Source: Ferrovibrio sp041906005 (GTDB lineage: Bacteria > Pseudomonadota > Alphaproteobacteria > Ferrovibrionales > Ferrovibrionaceae). Taken from it: 64,000 nt of DNA. The notes under the pieces were generated by a model. It made no database searches. It worked only from the letters and a program-made list of their open reading frames with translations, and was not told where the DNA came from. Made by a program: the position numbers and the translations under genes. Shown here one piece after another: positions 1 through 9,016 of the stretch. The first letter of the stretch is position 1; the number at the start of each line of letters is the position of its first letter. The stretch spans positions 186,001 through 250,000 of the forward strand of contig NZ_JAYRJY010000001.1 of the NCBI RefSeq assembly GCF_041906005.1. Reading direction: 5' to 3'.

Positions 1-57
1 GCCCAGCATGAGGGCGCGGCGGGCGATGGCGGATTGGCTGAGAGTGGCGAGACGCAT
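1..57 (-). CDS. N-terminus of a truncated CDS, product unknown
   Basis: The reverse strand has an ATG at 57 preceded by AGGAG (SD) at 8-12 nt, and opens 19 codons (MRLATLSQ...ALMLG) that run off the window edge. The basic start followed by a hydrophobic stretch would suit a signal peptide or first membrane segment. It lies in the same direction as the hydrolase-ligase-flavodoxin operon, so it may belong to the same aromatic-acid locus, for instance a transport binding protein, but too little is visible to name it. Its ribosome site falls in a strong inverted repeat described separately. Confidence 0.55.
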   Translation of the reverse strand, partial: MRLATLSQSAIARRALMLG

Positions 58-60
58 GCC

Positions 61-112
61 TCTGCTCCTGTAAGCGGAATGGTTGTTTCTGCGATTAACT
101 TTCAGGAGCAGA
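61..112 (-). promoter_or_regulatory. inverted repeat that would sequester the SD of the truncated gene
   Basis: Perfect 10-bp arms TCTGCTCCTG (61-70) and CAGGAGCAGA (103-112) are separated by 32 nt. In the minus-strand transcript the second arm is the Shine-Dalgarno segment itself (AGGAG just before the ATG at 57), so the hairpin would mask the ribosome site. That arrangement suggests translational control by structure, temperature or a ligand. The pairing is seen; the function is inferred. Confidence 0.5.
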
Positions 113-179
113 AACTAGCATCGGCGCTTTCCAGCAGCAAGTGAGACTGACTTTCAATTTTATGTAGGCGAGTCGCGCC

Positions 180-962
180 TTATGCCGTCAGCTTACGGAT
201 GAAGCCGGCAATCGCGTCCAGGGTCGCCTCGGGCTGGTCCCGTTGGGGCGAATGGCCGCAAGCCGGCAGCATCAGGGTCTCCGCCCGCGCCACCCGACGG
301 GCGATGCTCTCGACCTGTGCCGCCGTGCCGTATTCGTCATCCTCACCCTGGATCACCAGCACCGGCACTTTGATGCGATCGACGTAGCCTTCGATATTCC
401 AGCGCATGAAATCGGGATCGAGCCAGCCGTCGCACCAGCCATGGAAAGCGCAATCGACATTGGCGCCATGATATTTGGCCAGCCGGACGCGCAGATCGCC
501 ATGCGTGAAGGCGTCATTGGCGGCGCGGATCGAGGCGACCGATACTTCTTCGCAGAAACTGTGCGGAGCCATGACCGCGATGCCCAGCAGATCCTGATGC
601 TGCGCGGCACCGGCATAGATCAGCGAGATCGAAGCGCCATCGGAATGCCCGACCAGGATATGACGCCGGATGCCCAGCGCGGCAAGCAATTCGGGCAACC
701 CCTGCTCGCCTTCCTCATGCATGTAGGTCAGCGGTCGGGGCAAAGCGCAGGGGCTTGACCCGCCATACCCGATGCGGCTGTAGACCAGCGCCGGCAGACC
801 AGTTGCCTCGGCCACACGGTCCGGGAAATCCTTCCACAGCGCGACGCAGCCCAGCCCCTCATGCAAAAAGACCAGCACCGGCAGGCCGGACCCGCGCGGG
901 CCGATCCAGCGGTATTCGACGCGGCCCCGGCTCAGTTCGACGGCCTTGTAATCTGCGGTCAT
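180..962 (-). CDS. alpha/beta hydrolase, last gene of the flavodoxin-ligase operon
   Basis: A 260-residue alpha/beta-hydrolase fold protein. The nucleophile elbow GHSDG places the catalytic Ser near residue 107, and CGHSPQ near residue 237 supplies the catalytic His. An HEGLG oxyanion-hole-like motif lies near residue 34. There is no signal peptide, so it is cytosolic. It starts only 10 nt after the stop of the benzoate-CoA ligase gene and is probably co-transcribed. Alpha/beta hydrolases are often found in box clusters, where they may act on CoA esters or lactones formed from stalled intermediates. The exact substrate cannot be read from sequence. Confidence 0.85.
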   Translation of the reverse strand: MTADYKAVELSRGRVEYRWIGPRGSGLPVLVFLHEGLGCVALWKDFPDRVAEATGLPALVYSRIGYGGSSPCALPRPLTYMHEEGEQGLPELLAALGIRRHILVGHSDGASISLIYAGAAQHQDLLGIAVMAPHSFCEEVSVASIRAANDAFTHGDLRVRLAKYHGANVDCAFHGWCDGWLDPDFMRWNIEGYVDRIKVPVLVIQGEDDEYGTAAQVESIARRVARAETLMLPACGHSPQRDQPEATLDAIAGFIRKLTA

Positions 963-972
963 GCCCCGGTCA

Positions 973-2529
973 TCACGCCTTGTCGCGCAGCTTGAAACGC
1001 TGGATCTTGCCTGTGGCGGTCTTGGGCAGTTCGTCGACGATCTCGACCCAGCGCGGGTATTTGTACGGTGCCAGACGATCCTTCACGAAGGCCTTCAACT
1101 CGTCGACCAGTGCATCTTCCGCACCAATGCCGGGCTTGAGCACGACATAAGCCTTTGGCTTGATCAGGTCATCGGTATCGGCATGGGCCACCACGGCGGC
1201 CTCCAGCACCTTGGGGTGCGCCAGCAGCGCGGATTCGACCTCGAACGGCGAAACCCAGATGCCGCTGACTTTCAGCATGTCGTCGGAACGACCGGCGTAG
1301 ATGTAATAACCGTCGTTGGTGCGCAGGTATTTGTCACCGGTGCGCGTCCATGGTCCCTGGAAGGTGTTGAGGCTCTTGGTGCGGTTGTTCCAGTAGGCCA
1401 TGGCGCTGGATGGACCGCTGACCAGCAATTCGCCGATACCGCCCTGCTCCACATCCTTGCCATGCTCGTCCACGATGCGCAGGTCATAACCCGGTACGGC
1501 CGTGCCGGTGGTGCCATAGCGCACATCGCCCGGCCGGTTCGACAGGAAGATATGCAGCATCTCGGTCGAGCCGATACCATCCAGGATCTGGACGCCGAAC
1601 AGCTTTTCCCAACGTTTGCCAATATCCTCGGGCAAGGCCTCGCCGGCGGAAACACAACACCGCAGTCTTGCCGATCCGCTTTCTTTCGTGATGCCCTCGG
1701 CCGCGAGTATACCGGCATAGAGAGTCGGTACGCCATAGAAGATGCTGGCCTGATTGTCCTTCAGGCGTTTCATCACGGCCGACGGCGTCGGCCGCTCGGC
1801 CATCAATACGGCCGTGGCACCGACATGCAGCGGGAAGGTCATGGCATTGCCCATGCCGTAGGCGAAAAACAGCTTGGCCGCAGAGAAGACGACATCGTCC
1901 TCTTTGATACCCAGCACCTCTTCGCCATACAGAACGGCGGTATGCACCAGATCGCCATGCAGATGCATGGCGCCTTTCGGCGCCCCGGTCGAGCCCGAGG
2001 AATACAGCCAGAAGCCGATATCGTCCGGCGTGGTTTCAGCCGCATCAAGCTGATCGGACTGTGCCTCCATCAGCTTGTGCAGCGGCGTCACGGTCGGCGG
2101 CACCTGCCCCGAGATCAGAACCTGCTTGAGGTGCGGTTGACCGGAAATGATCGGCCGGAATTTCTCGAGCAGCGCATCGGAAACGGCCAGCACCACGGCC
2201 CGGCTGTCGCGCAGCAGGAAATCGTAATCGGGTGTGGTGAGCAGCGTGTTCACCGGCACCGGTACGGCGCCAATCTTCATCGCGCCGAAAAACAGCGCGG
2301 GAAAATCGATGCCATCCAGAAGCGCCAGCATCACGCGCTGTTCGGGCTGCACCCCCTGGCTTTTCAGCAGATTGCCGGCGCGGTTCACGCGTGCGGCCAG
2401 ATCGGCATAGCTGTAGCCGCCCTTATCGTCGATAAAGGCGGTTTTCGCCCCGCGGCCTTCGACGATATGACGGTCGACGAAATGGCTCGCGGCGTTATAC
2501 CGCCGCGGCAGCTCAAGAAAGCGCGGCAT
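973..2529 (-). CDS. bclA: benzoate-CoA ligase
   Basis: A 518-residue acyl-adenylate-forming enzyme that activates benzoate to benzoyl-CoA with ATP, the entry step of the box pathway. The P-loop-like AMP-binding motif SSGSTGAPKG is at about 177-186, and the C-terminal catalytic lysine motif TATGKIQR is at about 505-512. Length and overall sequence match the benzoate-CoA ligase family (BclA/BadA), and linkage to boxR, boxC and boxB makes benzoate or a close analogue the likely substrate. The gene follows the flavodoxin by about 50 nt and is followed closely by the hydrolase, which indicates one operon. A related arylcarboxylate ligase specificity cannot be excluded. Confidence 0.93.
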   Translation of the reverse strand: MPRFLELPRRYNAASHFVDRHIVEGRGAKTAFIDDKGGYSYADLAARVNRAGNLLKSQGVQPEQRVMLALLDGIDFPALFFGAMKIGAVPVPVNTLLTTPDYDFLLRDSRAVVLAVSDALLEKFRPIISGQPHLKQVLISGQVPPTVTPLHKLMEAQSDQLDAAETTPDDIGFWLYSSGSTGAPKGAMHLHGDLVHTAVLYGEEVLGIKEDDVVFSAAKLFFAYGMGNAMTFPLHVGATAVLMAERPTPSAVMKRLKDNQASIFYGVPTLYAGILAAEGITKESGSARLRCCVSAGEALPEDIGKRWEKLFGVQILDGIGSTEMLHIFLSNRPGDVRYGTTGTAVPGYDLRIVDEHGKDVEQGGIGELLVSGPSSAMAYWNNRTKSLNTFQGPWTRTGDKYLRTNDGYYIYAGRSDDMLKVSGIWVSPFEVESALLAHPKVLEAAVVAHADTDDLIKPKAYVVLKPGIGAEDALVDELKAFVKDRLAPYKYPRWVEIVDELPKTATGKIQRFKLRDKA

Positions 2530-2581
2530 TGTTTCCTCCCGGGGAATTATGTTTTTGCCGCCCGCTTATGTCAGCGAGCGG

Positions 2582-3049
2582 TTATGCGGCCTTGGCCAGG
2601 GGCTCGGCCTGTTCCACCCAGTCCAGCGCCCAGGCCACCGCGTCCTCTTCCGGCAGCGTGCCACCCGAGGCGTTGTGCTGCATGCGCTCGCCCACCAGCG
2701 TGGCATTCAGGCTTTTCAGCAGGGCTTCAAACTGCTGGCCGCCATGGTTGAAGGTATCCTGATAGGTGGTATCGCCCAGGCCGATGATACCGGCCGGCTT
2801 GCCAGTCAGGTCGGGCTTGGCGGCCTGCAGGTCGGCAAAGAAGTCGCGGGCATTGTCGGGCACATCGCCCTGGCCGTAGGTGGAAGTGCAGATCAGGAAG
2901 GCACCGGGACGCTGAAACACTTCGGCCTTCAGATTGTCCATCAGCAGCACCTCGACGCTGTGGCCCTTGCCTTCCAGCGCCTTCTTCACGTCACCGGCCA
3001 CCAACTCGGCGGTGCCCGTCATGGTGCCGACCAGAATGGAAACCTGCAT
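2582..3049 (-). CDS. flavodoxin in the box cluster
   Basis: A 155-residue short-chain flavodoxin. The N-terminal phosphate-binding loop GTMTGTAE (residues 8-15) fits the TxTGxxE FMN signature, and the second flavin loop is around STYGQGDVPDN. It resembles the MioC/flavodoxin-like group and has no membrane segment. It is the first gene of the minus-strand operon, divergent from boxR and upstream of the benzoate-CoA ligase. BoxB needs electrons that are normally delivered by the reductase BoxA; no boxA is present in this window, so this flavodoxin may carry electrons to BoxB. That role is inference from position. A good SD (AGGAGA) lies 7 nt before the ATG. Confidence 0.88.
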   Translation of the reverse strand: MQVSILVGTMTGTAELVAGDVKKALEGKGHSVEVLLMDNLKAEVFQRPGAFLICTSTYGQGDVPDNARDFFADLQAAKPDLTGKPAGIIGLGDTTYQDTFNHGGQQFEALLKSLNATLVGERMQHNASGGTLPEEDAVAWALDWVEQAEPLAKAA

Positions 3050-3157
3050 CTACGCTCTCCTGAACCTGTGTAATGGGGGTGGCCGTTTTTTATTGCGGCC
3101 GAACTATAACGCAGTGTTTGCTGGTGCTCCAGCGAAAATTGCACTATAATGCATGCC
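3050..3157. promoter_or_regulatory. divergent flavodoxin/boxR promoter region with TGCA motifs
   Basis: The 108-bp gap between the divergent flavodoxin and boxR genes contains TGCA at 3140-3143 and 3150-3153, and the decamer TATAATGCAT at 3145-3154, which recurs in front of boxC. BzdR/BoxR-type regulators are known to bind TGCA-containing repeats. On the minus strand a TATAGT -10-like hexamer (3108-3103) has a weak -35 (TGGAGC) 17 nt upstream. On the plus strand TATAAT at 3145-3150 would start RNA near 3157, right at the ATG at 3158. Autoregulation by BoxR is likely but inferred. Confidence 0.6.
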
Positions 3158-4060
3158 ATGAACGAGAGCCGCGACAAGGCCAGCCCCGACGATACCGCTT
3201 TCCTGCAGGTTGTGGGCGAGCGCGTGCGCAATGCGCGTGCAAGGCGCGGCATGAGCCGCAAGATCCTCGCCCGTGATTCAGGCGTGTCGGAACGCTACCT
3301 CGCCCAGCTTGAAGGTGGTGCAGGCAATATTTCGATCCTGCTGCTGCGCCAGATCGCCCGCGCGATGGATTTGCCGATCACCGATTTCCTCGGCGACCGT
3401 CCGCCGCTGGGCGTCGATCAAGCCTTGCTGCTGCGGCAGATCGAGGACCTGAGTGCCGAGCAGCTCCAGGAATTGCAGGCTTTTGCCCGCGACCGGTTTG
3501 GGGTCGCGCCCAGCGTGAAGCGCCATATCGCGCTGATCGGTCTGCGCGGCGCCGGAAAAACCTCGCTCGGCCAGCGACTGGCCGCCGCTTTTGGCCTGCA
3601 ATTCGTGGAAATGGCCAAGGAAATCGAGACCGAGGCGGGCCTGTCCCTGAATGAGATTTTCGATCTTTACGGCCAGGCGGCTTACCGGCGGTTCGAGCGC
3701 CGGGCATTGGAGCGCATCACCGCCGATACGGCGCCCAAAGTGATCGCCACCGGCGGCAGCCTGCCGTCCGAACCGACCACCTATGCCCATCTGCTGTCGC
3801 ATTGCTTCACCGTGTGGCTGAAAGCCAACCCCGAAGAGCATATGGGCCGCGTCGTGGCCCAGGGCGACCTGCGGCCGATCACGGGCCAGTCGGAAGCCAT
3901 GGCCGATCTGAAACGTATCCTGACCCAGCGCGAATCCCTCTATGCCCGCGCCGACATGGCATTCGATACCGCCGGCAAGACCCTGGACCAGGCCGGCACC
4001 GAACTGGCTGCCGCCCTGCGCGCCCACCCGGCCTGGCTGGCCCGCGAGGCGGCAGAATAG
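3158..4060 (+). CDS. boxR: BoxR-type repressor (XRE HTH fused to shikimate-kinase-like domain)
   Basis: A regulator of about 300 residues with an N-terminal XRE helix-turn-helix (about 19-75) and a C-terminal shikimate-kinase-like domain (about 117-285). The Walker A motif GLRGAGKTS is intact, but the shikimate-binding DxD of true kinases is replaced by a VEMAKEIE segment. This fits BoxR/BzdR proteins, in which the domain senses benzoyl-CoA instead of phosphorylating shikimate. It sits between the divergent ligase operon and boxC, both of which carry TGCA-type motifs. An in-frame ATG at 3149 would add three residues, but it lies inside the TATAATGCAT motif, so 3158 is preferred. Confidence 0.92.
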   Translation: MNESRDKASPDDTAFLQVVGERVRNARARRGMSRKILARDSGVSERYLAQLEGGAGNISILLLRQIARAMDLPITDFLGDRPPLGVDQALLLRQIEDLSAEQLQELQAFARDRFGVAPSVKRHIALIGLRGAGKTSLGQRLAAAFGLQFVEMAKEIETEAGLSLNEIFDLYGQAAYRRFERRALERITADTAPKVIATGGSLPSEPTTYAHLLSHCFTVWLKANPEEHMGRVVAQGDLRPITGQSEAMADLKRILTQRESLYARADMAFDTAGKTLDQAGTELAAALRAHPAWLAREAAE

Positions 4061-4079
4061 CCCCGGGCGGGGCAAAATA

Positions 4080-4140
4080 TGCAAAATAATTCTTGTCGTC
4101 CCGAAACTGTGTATTATAATGCATATCAGTTCGAGGGAGG
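4080..4140 (+). promoter_or_regulatory. boxCB promoter with overlapping BoxR-like operator and SD
   Basis: A near-consensus promoter: -35 TTGTCG (4093-4098), 16-nt spacer, -10 TATAAT (4115-4120). The decamer TATAATGCAT (4115-4124) is identical to the one in front of boxR. TGCA occurs at 4080-4083 and 4120-4123, exactly 40 bp apart, flanking the promoter. A purine-rich SD, GAGGGAGG, ends 6 nt before the boxC ATG. A repressor on these sites would cover the -10 and the RNA start. Confidence 0.7.
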
Positions 4141-4146
4141 ACCAGC

Positions 4147-5826
<1,680 letters not shown>

Positions 5827-5839
5827 GGAGAAAACAAAA

Positions 5840-7252
5840 ATGGCTATCGACTACAACTCGCGCATCCCCAACAACGTCAACCTCTCCGACAACCGCCGCC
5901 TCCAGCGCGCGCTGGAGGAATGGCAGCCGAAATTCCTCGACTGGTGGCAGGATATGGGCCCGGCCGGCTTCCAGGCCCGCGAGGCCTATCTGCGCACCGC
6001 CGTCAGCGTCGACGCCGAAGGCTGGGCCCAGTTCGGCTATGTGAAGATGCCGGACTATCGCTGGGGCATTTTCCTCGCCGAGCCGGAAGCCGAGCGCAAG
6101 GTGAATTTCGGCGATCACAAGGGCGAAGCCGCGTGGCAGGAAGTGCCTGGCGAATATCGCGGCGTGTTGCGCCGCCTGATCGTGACCCAGGGCGACACCG
6201 AACCGGCCTCGGTGGAGCAGCAGCGCCTGCTGGGCCAGACCTGCCCGTCGCTGTATGACCTGCGCAACCTGTTCCAGGTCAACGTGGAAGAAGGCCGCCA
6301 TCTGTGGGCCATGGTCTACCTGCTGGATGCCTATTTCGGTCGCGACGGCCGCGAGGAAGCCGAAGCATTGTTGCAGCGCCGCTCGGGTGATGACGACAAG
6401 CCGCGCATCCTGGGCGCCTTCAACGAGAAGACGCCGGACTGGCTCAGCTTCTACATGTTCACCTTCTTCACCGACCGCGACGGCAAGTTCCAGCTCGCCT
6501 CGCTGGCCGAAAGCGGCTTCGATCCGCTGGCGCGCTCCTGCCGCTTCATGCTGACCGAGGAAGCCCATCACATGTTCGTCGGCGAAACCGGCGTGGGCCG
6601 GGTGATCCAGCGTACCTGCGAAGTCATGCGCGACTTCAAGACCGATGATGTGCGCAAGCATGGCGTGATCGATCTGCCGACGTTGCAGAAATACCTCAAT
6701 TTCCACTTCTCGGTTTCGATCGACCTGTTCGGCTCGGAAATCTCCACCAATGCCGCCAATTACTACACTATGGGCATCAAGGGCCGCTTCGACGAGACCC
6801 GCATCGGCGACGACCACAAACTGACCGATGCCGCCTACAAGGTGCTGGAAGTGGATGGCGATGGCTTCCGCGAGAAGGAAGAAGCCGCTCTGACAGCCCT
6901 GAACGAGCGGCTGCGTGACGATTATGTGGCCGATTGCGCGCGGGGCGTGATGCGCTGGAACCAGATCATCAAGCGCCATGGCATCGACTTCGAGCTGAAG
7001 CTGCCGCACCGCGCCTTCCACCGCCAGATCGGCCAGTTCTCCGAGCTGCGCGTCGATCCGAACGGCCGCATCATCAGCCAGGCCGAATGGGATGCCCGCC
7101 ATCATGAATGGCTGCCCACCGACGCCGACCGTGCCTATGTCATCAGCCTGATGACCCCGGTGACCGAACGCGGCAAGTTCGCCAACTGGGTCGCCCCGCC
7201 GGCCCGTGGCATCAACAACCAGCCGGTCGATTTCGAATATGTGCGTGCGTAA
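5840..7252 (+). CDS. boxB: benzoyl-CoA 2,3-epoxidase, di-iron subunit
   Basis: A 470-residue di-iron oxygenase that converts benzoyl-CoA to its 2,3-epoxide using O2 and external electrons. Metal-ligand motifs of the ferritin-like class are visible: VEEGRHLWAM in the first half and TEEAHHMFVGE in the second (ExxH pairs). The start MAIDYN is chosen because it follows GGGAG with short spacing and gives the usual BoxB length; an upstream in-frame extension overlaps boxC and is rejected. The reductase partner BoxA is not in the window. A strong terminator follows, so boxCB ends here. Confidence 0.95.
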   Translation: MAIDYNSRIPNNVNLSDNRRLQRALEEWQPKFLDWWQDMGPAGFQAREAYLRTAVSVDAEGWAQFGYVKMPDYRWGIFLAEPEAERKVNFGDHKGEAAWQEVPGEYRGVLRRLIVTQGDTEPASVEQQRLLGQTCPSLYDLRNLFQVNVEEGRHLWAMVYLLDAYFGRDGREEAEALLQRRSGDDDKPRILGAFNEKTPDWLSFYMFTFFTDRDGKFQLASLAESGFDPLARSCRFMLTEEAHHMFVGETGVGRVIQRTCEVMRDFKTDDVRKHGVIDLPTLQKYLNFHFSVSIDLFGSEISTNAANYYTMGIKGRFDETRIGDDHKLTDAAYKVLEVDGDGFREKEEAALTALNERLRDDYVADCARGVMRWNQIIKRHGIDFELKLPHRAFHRQIGQFSELRVDPNGRIISQAEWDARHHEWLPTDADRAYVISLMTPVTERGKFANWVAPPARGINNQPVDFEYVRA

Positions 7253-7280
7253 GTAGGGTTTATCCTCCCCCTCCTAGACA

Positions 7281-7316
7281 GGCGTCCGGTCCCCCTGCCG
7301 GACGCCTTTTCTTTTC
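7281..7316 (+). terminator. rho-independent terminator after boxB
   Basis: Perfect 9-bp stem GGCGTCCGG (7281-7289) / CCGGACGCC (7298-7306) with an 8-nt loop, followed by TTTTCTTTTC. It separates boxCB from the thioesterase-gpt pair. Confidence 0.9.
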
Positions 7317-7375
7317 CCCGCCTTCGGCCTGCCCGCGCTTTTTTTTCGTCCCGGCCCTCCTTATGATCCGCGGCT

Positions 7376-7843
7376 ATGACCGATTCCGCCAACCGATCCT
7401 TCACCCCCGACCGCCCCTTCGCCTGCCCCCGCATCGTGCAATGGGGTGAATGCGACCCTGCCGGGATGGTCTACACCACCCAATTCCTCGACTATGTGAT
7501 GGAGACGCTGGAAGCCTTCTGGCGCGACATCATCGGCTACAGCTTCCTGCGCCTGCACAAGGAACTGGGTCTGGGATCGCCCACCGTCAGCACAAAACTG
7601 GATTTCCAGCGCGCCCTGAAGGGCGGCGATCCGTTCACCGTGGAACTGCGGGTCGAGAAGCTGAGCCGCGCCACCATCACTTATGACTTCAAGGGGCGGA
7701 ACGCCGCGGGCGAAGTCTGCTTCACCTGCACGCACGTGTCCTGCATTGTCGACGAGAAGATCCTGAAATCGGTGGAAATCCCGGACCTCATCCGCGGCCC
7801 CATCGAAGCCTATCGCCAGGCCACCATACCGGCACAAGCCTGA
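7376..7843 (+). CDS. hot-dog acyl-CoA thioesterase (4-hydroxybenzoyl-CoA thioesterase family)
   Basis: A 155-residue single hot-dog domain. The segment WGECDPAGMVY (about 23-33) matches the active-site Asp motif of 4-hydroxybenzoyl-CoA thioesterase/YbgC proteins, with D27 as the likely catalytic residue. It would hydrolyse aryl- or acyl-CoA to acid and CoA. Placed just after boxB, it probably frees CoA trapped in dead-end aromatic thioesters, a role suggested for thioesterases in other box loci. The boxB terminator lies upstream, so it may have its own promoter in 7317-7375. The gpt gene follows 15 nt later. Confidence 0.88.
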   Translation: MTDSANRSFTPDRPFACPRIVQWGECDPAGMVYTTQFLDYVMETLEAFWRDIIGYSFLRLHKELGLGSPTVSTKLDFQRALKGGDPFTVELRVEKLSRATITYDFKGRNAAGEVCFTCTHVSCIVDEKILKSVEIPDLIRGPIEAYRQATIPAQA

Positions 7844-7858
7844 AGACCGGAGCGCATC

Positions 7859-8374
7859 ATGACCGAAGGCCATGGCTATACAAAATTCTTCCCGGTTTCG
7901 TGGGAAGAGCTGCACCGTCACTGCAAGGCGCTGGCCTGGCGCCTGCTGGATGCAGCCCAGGCCAACGGCGGTTACAAGGGCATCGTGGCCATCACCCGCG
8001 GCGGCCTGGTGCCGGCTGCCATCGTGGCGCGCGAGCTGAACCTGCGGATGATCGAGACGATCTCCTGCTCCACCTATAACGAGCTGGAGCGCGGCTCGAA
8101 GGTAAACATCCTGAAGACCGCCGAGGCCGCCCTCGCCGACCAGGGCGATGGCTGGCTGATCGTCGACGATCTGGTGGATACCGGCGTGACGGCGAAGGCG
8201 GTGCGCGCCCTGCTGCCCAAGGCGCATTTCGCCACCATCTATGCCAAACCGAATGGCCGGCCGATGGTGGACACATTCATCACCGAAGTAAGCCAGGACA
8301 CCTGGATCCTGTTCCCCTGGGACCAGGAAGCGGTGATGTCGAAGCCGATCGTGGAACTGCGCAGCGGGCTGTAA
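7859..8374 (+). CDS. gpt: xanthine-guanine phosphoribosyltransferase
   Basis: A 171-residue type I phosphoribosyltransferase. The PRPP-binding motif LIVDDLVDTGVTAKA lies at about 101-115, and ITRGGLVPA near residue 44 matches the Gpt-type start of the fold. It salvages xanthine and guanine to their nucleotides. It is downstream of the thioesterase at a short spacing and convergent with the lipoprotein gene, from whose stop it is separated by only 15 nt. No functional link to the box genes is evident. Confidence 0.88.
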   Translation: MTEGHGYTKFFPVSWEELHRHCKALAWRLLDAAQANGGYKGIVAITRGGLVPAAIVARELNLRMIETISCSTYNELERGSKVNILKTAEAALADQGDGWLIVDDLVDTGVTAKAVRALLPKAHFATIYAKPNGRPMVDTFITEVSQDTWILFPWDQEAVMSKPIVELRSGL

Positions 8375-8389
8375 GCCCACGCGGCCAGG

Positions 8390-9016
8390 CTATGCGGCGG
8401 GCTTCTTCCCCGTCATCAGCGTCCACTGCACGGTTTCGCGCAGCACATAACCCAGGGCTTCGTCGAAAGCCGCCACCACGCCCAGCAGCGAGGCGTTTTT
8501 CGCCCTCACCCGCTGGCTGAAAGTCGCCGCCGCCACGATCTGCTGGCGCGGCTGTGCCACCAGCTTCACCTGCAGAGCCACATGGGCCTCGGGTAAACCG
8601 TTGCCGTCCTTCAGTTCCGCCTGGAATTCGCGCAGCTCGCCCTTGAGATTGAAATCCGAACGCAGGCCGACGGACTGGCGGCCGACCGCAACGATCTTGC
8701 CGGTATTCTCGAAGCTTTCCACCAGCAGGGTCTGCACCATGCGGGGAGCCCGTTCGCTCCAGCGCGCCTCGGCGTAGTATTTCACCTCGTAGGGATTGGT
8801 GAAGATCGCGATTTTGTGGGTATCCAGCCCGCCAGCGGCGAAAGGCTCCTCCACCACGAGCTGCCAGTCCACCCGCGGCAAGGTTTCGACGAAGGTGGTT
8901 TTGGGCGACAGACTGTAGAGATTGGATGGCGGCGTCTGCGGTATCAGGCCGCCGCACGCCGACAACGGCACTGCGGCACCGGCCAACAGAATGCTGCGTC
9001 TCGTAATATTGTTCAT
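8390..9016 (-). CDS. ABC-type transport auxiliary lipoprotein of the Mla/MCE system
   Basis: A 208-residue lipoprotein. The N-terminus has an RR-containing signal and a lipobox ending LSAC (Cys at about 21), so the mature form is lipid-anchored. The body matches the ABC-type transport auxiliary lipoprotein family (PqiC/MlaB-lipoprotein-like, PF03886 type), which docks periplasmic MCE proteins to the outer membrane. Its start overlaps the stop of the MCE gene by 4 nt (ATGA), so translation is coupled. It is the last gene of the mlaE-mlaF-mlaD-lipoprotein operon. Confidence 0.85.
   Translation of the reverse strand: MNNITRRSILLAGAAVPLSACGGLIPQTPPSNLYSLSPKTTFVETLPRVDWQLVVEEPFAAGGLDTHKIAIFTNPYEVKYYAEARWSERAPRMVQTLLVESFENTGKIVAVGRQSVGLRSDFNLKGELREFQAELKDGNGLPEAHVALQVKLVAQPRQQIVAAATFSQRVRAKNASLLGVVAAFDEALGYVLRETVQWTLMTGKKPAA

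Noticed and set aside
961..2751. Long plus-strand frame of nearly 600 codons opposite the benzoate-CoA ligase
   Set aside because: It is the antisense shadow of a clear adenylate-forming enzyme and shows no domain of its own; high GC keeps such frames open.
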